A stretch of DNA of 64,000 nt from Myripristis murdjan (GCF_902150065.1 NC_043983.1:18303321-18367320), one strand, 5' to 3'. Counted from the stretch's first letter, positions 46,439-59,381 are shown. The notes: a model not told the origin generated them from the sequence alone. A program made the numbers and translations.

Positions 46439-47519
46439 GACAGGGGTATGGCACAATTATTGAAAAGATCCAAAATGATAACTATACTTTTTTTAAAACT
46501 TTTTTTTAATGTTTTCTTGTTTTGTGGATAATAAATGTAAAATGTTTCCATCAAATTAAAGTTGGAAGACAAAGGTGGACAGAAGCAGCTCACTGTAGTG
46601 ATGCCACATTTGCTGACGAAATGATCACAAATATCTGTGGTGTGAATGCGCGTGCAACAATGCATCATGACAGATTATAATTAACCTTATTGTTAAGGTT
46701 CAAGATGTGAATATGTCTTTACAGGTGAGTTGTTGTCAGAGTGGCAGCATCTTGTGTACGTGTTGTTACCACTGTACCTCCACGGTGACGGTGGTGTAAA
46801 CACCGTGGTAGAAGTACAGATCAGTGGAGCTGTCGTTGGGTCTGTGTGCAATCCTCAGGTCGCAGTATCTGACCCCACAGTCCAGCTGCTGCTTTATTGT
46901 GGACTCCTGCACAGGATGGACAGCTTATACCATGAGGCAGCCCTTACAGGGTTGTAAAGAACCTGACCCTAACACTAGTGCACAGTTTCTCTTATACATT
47001 ACCTGTGTTACTGCCCACTTGTAAACAAATGGACGGATCAGGGGCTTCATGTATTTGTCCAACTTCTGAAGCATATCTGGCTGAGTAAGGTCAACAGGGG
47101 ACCTGTCATTCATATCCAGACAGTACGTTATTGCATTGTGGCTTCCTAGGGAAAGAGACAGTGTCACCATTAAACACGTGACTTCAATGCAAAAGAGTGT
47201 GACTGTGTGTGTGTAATAGTAGCTAGGATAGTTGTATAAACAATCTGTGCGTGGAGGGCTTAAGGTATCAAATTGTTTGTAGTGGGCTCTGTGCCAAGAT
47301 GAAGCCACAAACACTGTATACAGGCGTCAAAAAATGCCTGTCTGACATACTGTCACCCAATATTTGCTGCTGTCACAAACTGTTTTGCCTACCTGGGATG
47401 GCCAGATTGCATAGGGGGATGTCCCACAATGCACAGGGCAGATGAGCCATCCAGCTGTCCATGGGCAGGTCTGTCAGGTCTGTCAGCTCATTCACCTCGG
47501 ACACCACGACTGATGACAT
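45078..47519 (-). CDS. plcxd1: PLCXD1-type phosphatidylinositol phospholipase C X-domain protein, copy B
   Basis: Six coding exons on the - strand: 47519-47393, 47145-47003, 46906-46778, 45914-45759, 45670-45490 and 45322-45078 (TGA), giving 326 aa. Intron positions and phases match copy A, so the two arose by tandem duplication. The C-terminal part (GGLFVTGINLTEDLKYICSH, HPTESLKDL, SWVREQTPGS, NIIAGDF) is closer to human PLCXD1 than copy A is. In the active site the usual PGSHD reads PGSHN (His45, Asn46). Asp106-Arg108 (CDLRIAH) and His124 (YFYHGVYT) are kept. The N-terminus MSSVVVSEVNELTDLTDLPM is longer than in copy A. A non-coding first exon upstream is supported by a consensus donor at 48145. 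Confidence 0.94.
46140..46215 (-). repeat. Inverted copy of the 'GGGGATCAAT' retroposon-like repeat end
   Basis: 'aattgatccccaaggggaat' followed by 'ttcagattcccaagaaaag' is the reverse complement of the ends seen near 1.98 and 13.27 kb. It lies in intron 3 of PLCXD1 copy B. Confidence 0.5.
46376..46438 (+). repeat. Compound (TA)n(CA)n microsatellite
   Basis: About 19 TA units run directly into about 12 CA units, in intron 3 of PLCXD1 copy B. It is likely to be length-polymorphic. Confidence 0.95.
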
Positions 47520-48145
47520 GGTTGGCTCTGGCGTCTGCAGCACATAAGTGAATTACACACCAAATGGTCCATTAGGGCAGTGGATTTCAAAGTGGGGCTC
47601 AGGCACCCTCAGGGGCCCTCAAGGGGCCTCCAGGGAAGCCTTCAGCAAAATGAATAATAGTTTAATTTCAATATAACTCAAGAAATGCAGCAGAAAGAAA
47701 TCTATGTGTGATTATTTCAACATTTTAATTTCAACGTTTTAAGAGGCCTATGAGACTCTTCAAGTATGCCATCAAAACAACTAAATAATTAATTAACATA
47801 TCGTGCACGCATGATTACTTCAAATGGTGGTCCAGTGCTTAATGAAAGTCAAACTGGAGGCCCAGAACATGAAAAAAAAGTTTGCATAACCCCTGCTTTA
47901 TGGACCTACTGAAGGGACATAGTCACACTCCAATGTGTTTGCACAGGAGACACTGCTACTGTGGCATACCGGGGGAGGGGGGAGGGCATTATCTCAGGTG
48001 AAAAACACACGATAGGTTTCTTTTCCAGGACAAAGTATCAGGCTAAGTTCCATACATCACATTCGGTGAGGCATCATTAATCCTACAGCATGAGAATGAC
48101 GATTACAGCGCCCTATACTGCGATCTGTGTGTGGGGTTTACTTAC

Positions 48146-48240
48146 CTGATCCCCGCAGCGGCTGCTCCCTCCAGTCGCCACACACACACACACGCACACA
48201 CGCACACCGAAACACACACAGGCACACACCAGCTATGTGG
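48146..48240 (-). other. Probable non-coding first exon of PLCXD1 copy B
   Basis: On the - strand 'gctgcggggatcag' is followed by a consensus donor 'gtaagtaaac' (exon edge at 48146). A matching acceptor lies just before 'acgccagagccaaccATG' upstream of 47519. The 5' end of the exon is not determinable; it merges with a CA/GT-rich tract at about 48178-48232. Confidence 0.55.
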
Positions 48241-48329
48241 GAAAACGCTTAACTAAAAGTACACGGCTGTAACGGAGACAGCGATCCATTCCCAAACAGC
48301 AGAAAATGTCATGACTGTATAAAAAATGT

Positions 48330-48660
48330 ATGGTTTGATGGGGCGATAGAGCGTGGCCGCGTTTCCAGGCGCCTGGCAGCTCCCCGGCAGCCTGCGGAGT
48401 CCTTCAGCCTCACCTCCCTACACCTGCAGAGCCCGGCCCGGCGTGGGCTGCATCTTACACTGGGCACTCAAACCCAAGTAAACAGCGGCCGTCTAAACGC
48501 TTGTTAATTTTCTTAAATATCCACCAACAGGAACAGTGCGCTGGCCGCTCCATTCATTCAGACGCATCACAACAGCAACACAGTGAAGCGTGTGTTTCCC
48601 CGCGGCGGTGCAGGATGTGCAGGCAGGGCGGCGACTGGCCTGCTGACACAGATCAGCAGA
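48330..48660 (-). promoter_or_regulatory. CpG-rich promoter region of PLCXD1 copy B
   Basis: Strongly GC/CpG-rich compared with its surroundings ('gagcgtggccgcgtttcc', 'gagcccggcccggcgtgg', 'cccgcggcggtgcaggat'). It lies immediately upstream of the inferred first exon. No start-site motif can be assigned with confidence. Confidence 0.5.
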
Positions 48661-50250
48661 TGCACAAGCTCTCTTCTTAAAGAGACCTATATGTTTCTGG
48701 TCGTACACAAACACACTGCAAGAAAACGCCTGCACGCTCAGAAACCACTTTTTTTTTTTTTTTTTTAACGTGACCTGGGCTTAAGAAGCACCAATGATGT
48801 TTGCAAAAAATGTTTTCAAAGTGCTGATGCTGTAAACACAGGCTTATGTAGATGAGAATGTGTGTTCTGATAGATTGGAAATTAAATTGTAATTGTTTCA
48901 ACGGATCTTTAAAATTTCAGATCAAAAATAATAAACATGGCTACAATTTCCTATGTAAAGTAGAGGGTGGAAAACTGAGTTCAGGTGGGATTCATGTTGC
49001 TGTGTCCCTCCCTATCATCTTTCTCTGTTATATATGGTTTTTGAAAGAATCCAAATGCCTGTCAGTAGATGAGCGGTAACTCCTTGAGTTTGTTGCCTCA
49101 TCCATATGTAGAAGAAAAAACTGGCTCAGTGGTGATCTCCCTCTTTATCATAAGGGGGGTTGCAAAGTAGTCTGTGTTCGGTCAGTGAATCTTGTGAGTG
49201 GCTGGTTGAAGTGACCTTATTTGTCAAAGTATTGCACATGAAGGTCTTTCAGGTATTGGACATGGACTTTTGCGCAAAATGTACCTCCCTGGAGCTAGAG
49301 GAGACTGATTTAGTCCACTGCTTGCTTTGAGAAAAGGAAAGCAGGAGACATTTTGGTGGGTCAGGCCTTTCTCAGGCTTCTCCAGGCAGGTCAATAACTC
49401 CTGAGACAGCAGCAGCCAGTGTAATGAAACTAACTGGACAAGGCCAATCGATAGGCCAAGTTCCCTCTCAAATGCAGCTAAACCATGGGAGATAGTTGAG
49501 AGTTTAAGTCTCAGGTTAATATATTGCCAGAGTGTTCCCTTCTCTCCATTCTTACCAGCTTTTTAGATGCCACTATTCACATAAAATACTGAGAATAAGT
49601 GTCTTTCCCAGTCTCTTGTAATATAAGCAGTAGGCTCCTGTAACTTTACTCATTACAGTGGGGCAATGCTGCCATCTAGCGTTTGATTTGGTAAATTGAG
49701 GCCTGTGGTACCGAGTGGACGTCCCATACACCTTTTAATTAAAATCCCATTATAGACAAAAACTGATGAAGTGCTGGGGCTGGTATTCATAATATACTGT
49801 ATGCACTATTTTTAGATTTTCAGTCTGTAAGGTAAGGCTAAGCTTTGCATTTAAATTGTGATATCAGACTAGATCTCATTTGGGATTTTGTTTATCATAG
49901 TATTGTGATATGGTGTAAGTGTGTTAAATGCTGCATCACAGTAAAGGAGGGCAATCTTCTGAACTCATTGGACTTTTGGAGCTGTTCTATTATTTGCCTC
50001 TATCTGCTTGATCATCATCTCCATATCACTATTAACTGTTTATCACACATTTTTTGCATGTAAATATCTTATGAAAACACCAATAGTTATTCCTACAGTA
50101 TCATCAATATCAATAGAGGTGGTGGGTCAAAGATATTGTGATATTTGGTTTCATCCATATGGCCCACCTCAACTGTACGGCCATCCATAATGTTGCTTAT
50201 CATCCACATAAAAAACGAAAAACAAAACTAATTTTTCAGAATTTATGTAT
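48661..50250. other. Spacer between PLCXD1 copy B and JADE3
   Basis: No coding exon is recognised. A T-tract lies at about 48749-48766. The right part is occupied by a reversed copy of the 'ATATCGATATAATAT' repeat family. Confidence 0.55.
49890..50170 (-). repeat. Reversed copy of the 'ATATCGATATAATAT' repeat family
   Basis: Read on the - strand the block order follows the copy in NIT2 intron 7: 'gaaaccaaatatcacaatat', 'tctttgacccacc', 'tattgatattgatgatac', 'tgtaggaataactattgg', 'aaaatgtgtgataaac' and 'gcagcatttaacac'. The + strand end 'atatggcccacctcaact' is also typical of the family. Confidence 0.5.
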
Positions 50251-52924
50251 TTTATTATTTAAAAATGTACTTTCCAAAGGAGAAACATAGCATGTGAAAA
50301 TACATAGGTCCTTACTGTTTTATTGTAAATGTGTTCCTAAATGTGTTAACTCTAAAGGTATGCACCTTTTTTTGCAGTTTACAATCCACTTACAGTGTTT
50401 GTCATTGGCCACTGGCAGAAATAACACAATAAAAAAAAAAGTCATTTTGCAGTTTCACTGAATAAAAATGAATTCAGACAGTATTCATTCCTGCTGCAAA
50501 GAGGAGTGTGTCACACAGTTAAGTGCAATAAATAAAATACTCAGATGAGGCCTTTGTCAGCAGTACAAGTGTCACATTCGCTAACAACAAACCCTAAACA
50601 GCAGTCAAGCTCAACTGTAATATGTGTTGTATGTATGTAGTATGTGTAGGTGTGTTTGTGTTTGAATTGATTCAGGATTCAGAAAGGTCAACAGCGAAAC
50701 CAACATTTGACTTTGGCATACCGTTTGTAGCTTTGGCACTATGCCTTTGTGTGTAAACGTGATCAACAAGTAATACTTGTTGCACCAGCTGTCTGTCGTG
50801 ATGTCGCTCACTTTTGTTTGCTTCTGCTGGCCTGAAAAACACACACTGTTGTATGTATTAAAAGTGAGGAAGCAAAGATTACATTTTTTCGACATGCTGT
50901 TACCGTATTTCAAAAAGTACGCTGGCAAGCTGAGGCAGTCGGTTACTGTTGAGGCTTGACTGTTGGGGAGAGTCAGTCATGTCAAGATGCACGCTGGGAA
51001 CTAAGTGAAATGCTGTTTTTAAAAGGACCATACCAGTGATTTCTAACGTTTGGCCCATTTATACTACAGTTTACCATTTTGCAAATTCATGTGAGCGTAC
51101 TAAAGATTTCACAATGTATAATCAAAATCCCTTGATTTTCAAATTTGAATTTTTGGTTCAAACACACACCTTATAATGTCCTGCTTCTGTGGCTAACAAA
51201 GTCATTGCCGTTCATAAACCACAGAACTGATAATCGGCTGTGTAAAACAAATGTTTCCTCAGGGACTATTTTTCCGGTGGAGACTGTTAACACTCCACCC
51301 AATTTCAAGTCATCAAAGCACAACGGTGTTTGAGGTTTTAGGGAAAAAAAATGTGGACCACTTTATTACGGTGGTGGAATACTGATGTGAAGAAAATTTT
51401 AAGTCTGTGAAAGTTCATTTTCATACCATAGTGGAATGAATGGAGACCAATGGCTGGGTAAAAGGCAGGCATGATAATCTGAGTTCTAAAATACGACTGC
51501 TTGTTTGAGGAAAAGACAAGCAGAAATATGAAGAACATACATTTTGTAGACATTATGCTCAATATGCAACATCACTGGCGTGGTCCTTTCACTCAAGGTC
51601 TCTTGTGGCAACGGTGGCAGTGTGACAGCAGCAGTCAAGACATTGAAGACAAACTAGACATGATTATAATTGACATTAGATGCCATTAATTACATGTAAG
51701 TGACTACCAGTTATGCCAGGTTATTTCAGTCAAGTCAGGTCCAGAACTAATGAAAAAGATTAAACTATGCTTTTAAACGTGTTCAAAAGCACAGTTTAAA
51801 TACACATGGTCTGCCAATTGACTGTAAGAATGGAGATTTATCTGCTTATCTGAGACAAGTTTCTCCTTTTAAGTCAAAGTGATGTTCACAAATGCTGACG
51901 TCCAGAGATACTGGATCAGTACTCAGTTTGGGCTTTCTGCATCCAGTTTCAGCTTTAATAACTTTACTGAAGGATACCACAGGGAATGTGGTTGTTTTCT
52001 TACAGCTTGTCATATCTCTTTACACTGTGAGACAAGAACGTGAATCCATCAAGTTAGTCTCTTGTCTGACTAAGAGATGACATAACCTGGGGAACTGAAG
52101 GTACTAATACGGTGAAATTGCATTCCTATACATTAAAGAGGCATTTGTTTTAAAAATGACTCCTACACTGGACAAGCAGTACACTTGTAAAAGAAATGAA
52201 ATCAGACCTAAAATGTCAGTTTATCAGCCAGTTTATCACCTCTGGGGAAACATGTTAACTGTAACAGTTTGCAAGAGAGACAAAATGCTAAAATTCACTA
52301 CAAAATTTCCATCTGGCATATCACAGTTTTCATTTACGGCCACACACATTGTCATATTGTACAAGGAGCTGGATTCTGCCGAGTCTGATTTGATTTTCCC
52401 AAAGTATTAATTGAATTGAACCTTTGTGTTTCAGTTACACAAATTATTTACAACCCAATTTGAACAGCATCTTGAGCTAATATGTACAACAGTATCAATC
52501 AAAAGCAGTTTAACTGGTGTGTAGGGAGATCTTCAATACAAAGTTGTGCGGAGTACAAATGTAATGCTGGCCAAAAAAACGACAAGGCAAGCATGTTAAT
52601 CTCAGAAGACCAATCAGGATTGCTGCTCTCAAACCACGCTGAACAGAGACAACAGAGGGATTAATATCTTCATGATCCCTCTTGGGTGATATTCTGGGCT
52701 ACAGTGCCCTCCATGCATCTGTTGTTTTGGTTGTCGGGACTTACGCTCCTGTATACAGCACCATTAGCTTTGGGGCTTGGTCTGGTCCCTGAAAACATGC
52801 CCCATGGACTGTCAGTGCCTGACAGACAGTGAGAAATGTGTTCAGAGAGAAAGTCCGGCACTTAGGACAACTGCCAGAGAGGTGTGAGCGAGCTGTGGCA
52901 GTGAGGGAGGGGCAGAAACAGCCG
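50251..52924 (-). other. Probable JADE3 3' UTR
   Basis: No exon-like frame is seen between the JADE3 stop and about 50.25 kb. TTTATT at 50251-50256 and 50319-50324 (AATAAA on the - strand) are candidate poly(A) signals, giving a 3' UTR of about 2.6 kb. That length is typical of JADE genes but is inferred, not shown. Confidence 0.45.
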
Positions 52925-55900
52925 TCACCTCTGCACTGGGTTTCTGGAGCCCAAGGACTGTTTGCCACGACTGGTCCCTTTGCGGTAGTCGCTCCCTGGG
53001 CCCTGTGCCACCCTGACCTGCCTCTGGTTCCTTCCTTTCACCTCCGACTCTGAGTCACTGAGCTCCAGGTCCGGACAGTATCCGTCACTCTCCTGGTATG
53101 CTCTCGCGCTCCCAGGCTGGTGTTGGGACACCTGCTTGGTCCAAAGTCTCTCCTTGGCTGAGCCCTTACGGGACAGTTTGTCAGACACCCGCAGGTCCTC
53201 TGTGGTCCTTACCAAGTTGACAGTGGCCTCTTTGAACGACCTGCTGAAGTGGTCCATGGTGGACTTGCGAAAGCTGTTGGACAGGCTGCCTTTTCCCAAC
53301 GGCTCGTTTGAAGTGTCACTGGGGGTCTGGCATGAACTGTCCTTTTGAGCTACAAACTTCTCCAAGAGGCCGTTTGCTTTGGCAATGCATGACCGGTCTT
53401 GGTCAATTTTGCCATTACCGTTGGATGAGTGGCCATGGAGGGCAGCGTGCAGAGCTAAAGGTTTTCCAGTTGGTTTGATGGGCATGGCTGGGCTGCTCGC
53501 TGTGCTGCCCTCTCTGTATGAATGACTTGAGGAAGACAGCAGGCCGTTGGAGCGCTCCTCTCTCCTGCCGTGACCATGGAGCTGAGGCTTCCCCTGACCC
53601 AGCCCTCCCCCAATGTGTTCATGAACATTCACACTGTTGTCTGGGCAAAGGGGCCCATTCCCAGATTTGGAGCTGGCATTTCCATTTCCCAGGCTTGAGA
53701 CTTTGGGCATCTTAAGCTTCAGGGTTATCCTCGGAGGAGGACGGAATAGCATGCTCTCCACGGGAAACGAGACAGGGAGGCCTTCAGGGTAAATAAAAAA
53801 ACATATACATACCAGAATTCAATTATGATTCAAATGGCACAATGAAATACTAAAAAAGCAAGCATAGAGATGTGAATATCTGGCCTGGCATCAACAATGT
53901 AAGGGTGTCATTTTTGTCCAAAATCAGAGTGTTTCATTAGAGGTGCTAGACTCCTCTTGTGATTGTATGTTTATTTTATTTAGAGAGATTAAAGTTGATT
54001 TTGCAAGCATAATAGCACTAACTGCTATATCTGTTAAAATGTGTACATGATCCTGTAATGACAACGTGACCACAAGTGAAAACACAGTAGGCGGCTCACC
54101 AGCAGAAAGCTCCTGGTTCATGAGCTTCACATGCAAGTTGAACATTTGCTCCTGGGCTTTACTCTGCGACAGTTTGAGCTTCTCCCGCCGACTCACCATG
54201 TAACACAAATTCCTCACCTGCAGGAAGACAACAAAAAGGCAACACTATTGGCAATTACAAAGGAGCACTACACCATTTTATATGATGCTTGTTTTTGTCA
54301 TCTTGTATGTAAATTAACCCCTTTGCATTCCTGTAAAGATTTTTGCTCTTTTCTACCTTGAAAACTATACTGTGAGGCGGTGTTAATCTCAGAGGATTTG
54401 GGCCATGCTATTTTTAATTATTTTCTTTTTATTAATGTTAATCTGCAATTAACACATTGGGTCGGCTCAGTGTGCAGCTCAGAAAATTCAAAACCTTTCA
54501 AATTCAAAGGCCCGAAAAACATTGCAACATAGCCTCACTTTTTGATGTGCCCCATTAAGGAAAATAAGGTAATAAATAAAAAACAAGCCTTTTTGTGTCA
54601 AAGCTTCATGAAACAGAAATAACCACAACAACCGAGAGCAAATGTCTCAGTATTACAGAATATACAGCACAGGCACCCACCCTCTCCAGATCCTGTCGCA
54701 GATGCATGAACATGCGCATGCGTGTGTGGATGCTGTCCTCCTGAGGCTGCAACAGCAGATTCTCCTCCTCCTCTTTAGGGGGCAGCAGAGCTTTGTTGAA
54801 GTTTGTTTTCCGCTTCAGCTTCCAGTACTGATAGATGAAGTCCATGAGGTGCTCGGAGAGGCTGAGGTTGTCCGAGAGCTCCTCCAGCTGGATTAAGGTG
54901 TAGAACTCCTCCTCTAGCTCCTGCAGCCTCTGCGCCCGCTGACCCACTTTCTCCGTCTCGCTGGGAACTTTAGGGCGAGCGGGGCTCAGGCCCGGCTCCC
55001 CCACTTTGGATTTGCTATGCTTGAGGCAGTAAGATTTGAACTTGACTTCATCACCTTCATCCAGTATGGTCTTCATCTCTAAGCTGTGCTCAAAGGCACA
55101 TGTCACATGGAAAGGAGTGGTGCAGTTCTTTACAGAGCACTGTGAAAAACATAACAAAAACAGAATTACATTTGGTAACTTTGCTCAAATCTAGGTATGT
55201 CCTATATGTACAAATACTGTATGCTAGAGAGATAATGGATGTATATAACCATAGCTTTACATGGACAGTGGCCACACTGATCTGTACTCACTTGGATGCA
55301 TGCACCTGTCTTCATTTTGCAGAGACTGCAGATGAGAGACCAGCGACTAGGTGGGATGTGGGACACTTTGGTGATGGGTTCCATTCGCTCTGGACAAGCA
55401 ATGCTCACCTACAGAATAAACAAACATACAGCATGATGAAGAAAAACCAAATCTTGATGTTGTAGGACAACTTGAAGAAGTCAGAAGTAAGTAAGAGGAC
55501 ATGTGCATTCCATCATTCACCTCTGGTATCCACAGGGCACAGCTTACATGCGCCCACTTGGTGCCTGCACGTGTGGCTTTCATGGCACCACCCTTCTTGG
55601 GACACAGAAGGCACTGCGGGTCAATGCCAAGGACACAAGTCCTACACAGCCAGTTTCCAACAGGCACTTTTACTATGCCATAGCAGGCCTGGCGGGGGGA
55701 GCAGAAGGTAAGACAACAGTTCTGGCAACACAGACAGGGTTATGTTCGGCCAATATGCTGCTTACAGTGAGTAGATGTCTAACTGTCACATTTGTCAACA
55801 CATTTTGGAGAAATTCATCGACCACTGTGCAAGCACTCATATAATCAATGTCATATTTCTTTCTTTGACATGAAGCATTTTCACTCTTTTTGCAGTGTCA

Positions 55901-57775
55901 CATTCTTCTGCAAGTGGCAGTAAAATGTGCCTATAAAAGATCCAATATATCCGCAGTAGTGACAGTGTATTGTGTCTCCAGTTTCAGTTTATATTTGGTA
56001 GCTGACACATGAGTTTGCTACATCTTGTCTGTGTGCTGAAAGGCACACTGATGCCTACCTGGTGCACACAGATGTTACACTTGTCACAGAACACCATGTC
56101 ATTCCCTTCTTCACTATCAGGGGAGCGGCACACATCACAGATGACGTCCTCGTCATATTCGATCCCGAGCCCTTCCACTGTTTCAATGGCGTGGTTCATG
56201 TTGTCATGACACTGCCTCTCCAGGGCCTCCATCGCTCGCTCCATCGTCAGCTCGTCTAGAGGCCCCTCCCCTGAGACACAGACACAAACCAAAGATCATG
56301 GTCTGAGCAACTCCAGCAGGGAGCTTTACTCTATTCCATTTGGTAAAATGATTAACTCAAGATGCAGCCTTGAGTCTTAGGATGCTGTTCCTTACCCATA
56401 TGGCCTAGCTCTGTGTTGAGTGCATGCAGCCAGTAGAGGTCCATGTCGTCCAGATCGTAGCGACACATGCTCTCTGCCAGCTCTTTCATGTTGACATAAC
56501 CCGTCTCTGTGGAGTCTGAGCTCCAGCTCTGGATGTACTTCCTCTGGTGGGTGTAAAGCACTTCCTTGGGTTTCTCTGTGATGATTCTGAACATAAAGAC
56601 ACGGCCAATAACTGTCACCGTTACAAAGCCTGTTGAGTTATGTAATAATGTTGTGCTTATTAATGAAAGACTTAGACCATAGTAATTATTTTGCTGACAA
56701 AAATATAACATTGCAATGAGCATTAAATATGTATCGAGCTGTTGTGTGACCGGCTTTGCCTGATAAACTTATGACTTGAATCATTCAAGCTCACTGCCGA
56801 GCCATCTTAGCTCGATACCATGTCCGCTTATTTGGCCCGTCTGTCAAAAAACAAATCAAGAGCAGCAAGAATCGCCTCGACTCTGGACAACATGCTTATC
56901 TCCCATGTTTTAGCAAATCGGAATTTTTGAATTGAACTGTTTTGACTTAGTTAGTACTCTGATTCATCATGTAATATGTTGACAATTTTCCACCCAGGTC
57001 TTATGCAGCAGGTTGCATTTTAAGCTGCATTTATACACAGTCAATCAATTCTGAAATGTACTGCAATGTATTATGATATGAATAGTACAGTGACCCATGT
57101 ATTTTTTATAGGTATTGTATCGTGAGGCTTTTGCTGATCCTTAGCCCTGCTCCTCTGTTGCATGTTGTATAAACATCAAAAAAGAAAAGCAAAGCTGTGA
57201 TGGTAATTGCAGTAGTTTATGAAGACAGCTGATGAAAAGCCTAATCACAGATGTTCAGGGAGTAGGCAGGTTTACCTGACTGAAGGCTCTGGGATGGTGT
57301 CGGGGCTTGCCGGCACCTGAACTCCCTTCTCCCATTCCTGCCTCCAGGTGTCTGCCAGTAGGTAGTAGTCCTCTGGAGACACATGGTGGGAGTCAGGCAG
57401 CTTCATGGCACTGATCAGGTCTTTTCTGAACACCTATGGGAGAGGCCACAGGTCACAGTTAGCAAGACACTGGCCCTGACTCTAAACATCAGTCCAGTCC
57501 ATTCACACTCAGCACAACATTTGTTTAAATGGAGAGCCCAGGAACGCCTCACTTACTTCAGCTGGTTTCTTTTGGTTGGAGGCGGGGGTTCCATGTTTAC
57601 TTCCATACTTGTTGGAGGAGCAGAAGGAGGTTGAGGGACCTAAATACAGAGATGGTATGAATTAAAAAGCAGTGAGGAAAATGAAATCGTGTTTAGGTTA
57701 AGGTTTCTCTCAGGTAGGTTGCTCACTCTCATTGTCTGAACTGTCACTGCTGCTTGACGACCTGAGACGTTTCAT
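52925..57775 (-). CDS. jade3: JADE3 (PHF16), PHD-finger scaffold of the HBO1 histone acetyltransferase complex
   Basis: JADE proteins bring KAT7/HBO1, ING4/5 and MEAF6 to chromatin and steer acetylation towards histone H4. Ten coding exons on the - strand: 57775-57727, 57639-57557, 57433-57276, 56586-56396, 56270-56059, 55688-55521, 55408-55292, 55139-54681, 54217-54100 and 53781-52925, giving 803 aa (human JADE3 823). The start [20 protein letters not shown] matches human JADE3. In order: an N-terminal EPC-like region ([28 protein letters not shown]), PHD1 from about residue 205 ([20 protein letters not shown]), then the extended PHD2 zinc knuckle ([24 protein letters not shown]). [21 protein letters not shown] and [19 protein letters not shown] follow. 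The last exon has [13 protein letters not shown], the JADE3-type [10 protein letters not shown], and ends NPVQR (human SMQR). All zinc-binding positions look intact. Confidence 0.96.
57035..57160 (+). repeat. Possible interspersed repeat fragment in a JADE3 intron
   Basis: 'gtattgtatcgtgaggct' and 'ctgatccttagccctgctcc' resemble the end of a frequent fish repeat. The match is short and from recall only. Confidence 0.3.
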
Positions 57776-58409
57776 CCTGTAGCATCCTGCAGAGGAGAGG
57801 AAAAGCAAAAGCATGTTTAGGAATTAAAAATATGAAGAATTGCAGAATTTCACATTGTAGAGAAAAGTGAGCAACTTTTTCTAAATCCTAATCAGTTTCA
57901 AATAATTTTAACATGTTGGTTATTGGACTGAAATTAGATTTTGGCTCTGGCCTTGACCAGCTTAGTGTTGCCACAGAGGATGAATTACTGACCATAAAGT
58001 TTAAGTTTTGAAAAGCATGCTATTAGATTCCTTTGATAATTCCCAAACAACCTCCTTTCATACCTGGCATGAAAAGAAATGGATGTCAGTCCATAAAGTA
58101 GATGAATGTAACAACACACTTCTGCTGGATACCACAGATTTGTGTCTGCACACACTGTGCCACTGAAAATGTCACAATGATTTATTCTGGTGGTAGTTGT
58201 GTCTCCTCTGCTCAGTGCAAGGCTATCCCTGAACTTTTGCCTGGGAGTAAAAACTGCCCAAGATACAAATCTGCCACTAGGCATGAGGGTGACGCATCAG
58301 CAAATTATCAAAAATTACACGTTAACAAAATGGAGGAGGATTGCAACATTTAGGTCCCTTTTTCATATGAATGGTGTTTCTCTTTTACTAGACTGTGGCG
58401 CAAAACAGG

Positions 58410-58478
58410 AGGGGAGGGATTTAGACCCAGGACGTCACGGGAGCGTGGTATGCACCTCAACCAACTGAGCCCCCAGGC
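58410..58478 (-). repeat. tRNA-like fragment (tRNA pseudogene or SINE head)
   Basis: On the - strand, 'ggggctcagttggttgagg' resembles a tRNA D-arm/box A. About 30 bases later 'tgggtctaaatccc' resembles a T-arm/box B (GGTTCRANTCC) with changes. The spacing fits a tRNA-derived polymerase III promoter. No closed acceptor stem or CCA is visible, so it is probably not a working tRNA gene. Confidence 0.5.
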
Positions 58479-59381
58479 TTTAAAACACAGAGGGACTCAA
58501 ACCCCAGAAACCCCAGATACACTACGCTGTTTCAACAGACAGGACATGCCTCACATTCCCCATGAGGGCAGGAAGGGTTGAGGGAAAAAAGACATGGGAC
58601 CCATTCCATACTACTACACACTTACAGTATGAGCAAAACACACAAACACCAGTGGCTAAGAAAAAACAGCATATAACTAATGACAGTGGCCAAGTTAGCC
58701 TGAAATACTCCTGTCTGCAACCAAAGGTGAACCACACTGATTTAATACACACTTCTCAGTGACATACAGCACTCTCCCTGCATCCACAACAGCATCTTGC
58801 TCTGTCAGTCAGTGACAAAGCACCCTCAACACAGCCACTCCATCTGCTTCAAAGCAAAAGGGAAGAAAAATGTTTTAAAACTTTGCCTACAGAGACACAA
58901 AATTCCTGCAATTCATGAATGAGTGGCATTATCTAAAATTGTCATAATTACTGAAATTGAAGTGAAGTCCTGCACTTGTTTATTCTTAAAGTAACAGTGT
59001 ACCTAACCCTAGCATAAAAGCCGTCATCTAGCTGCAACCCATGGCATAAAACGCCTACATCAACAACATGAGGCATGACGGCAGTGAGGAAAGGTCGGGG
59101 TCTGTTGGAGCTGCACTCAAAGCTGCATCTGCTGGTGACAATGTGTGTATGTCTTTGAATGCACTCCAGTGCACTTTGAGTGTTCAGTTGCTTGAGACTT
59201 GTCTGGTGGGCAAATGAATGATGTACAGTGAGAAATTCAGCCTGTTCAAGAGATGAAGCTGCAATTTTGATTTGGTCGGGGTAAATTTGAGCCAAGAACG
59301 TCCCTTCTTGATTAAACTGAAAAAGACACTTTGAAACACTTTGAAATTCATGATAAAAACTTCAGATACCAGTATGCAGTC

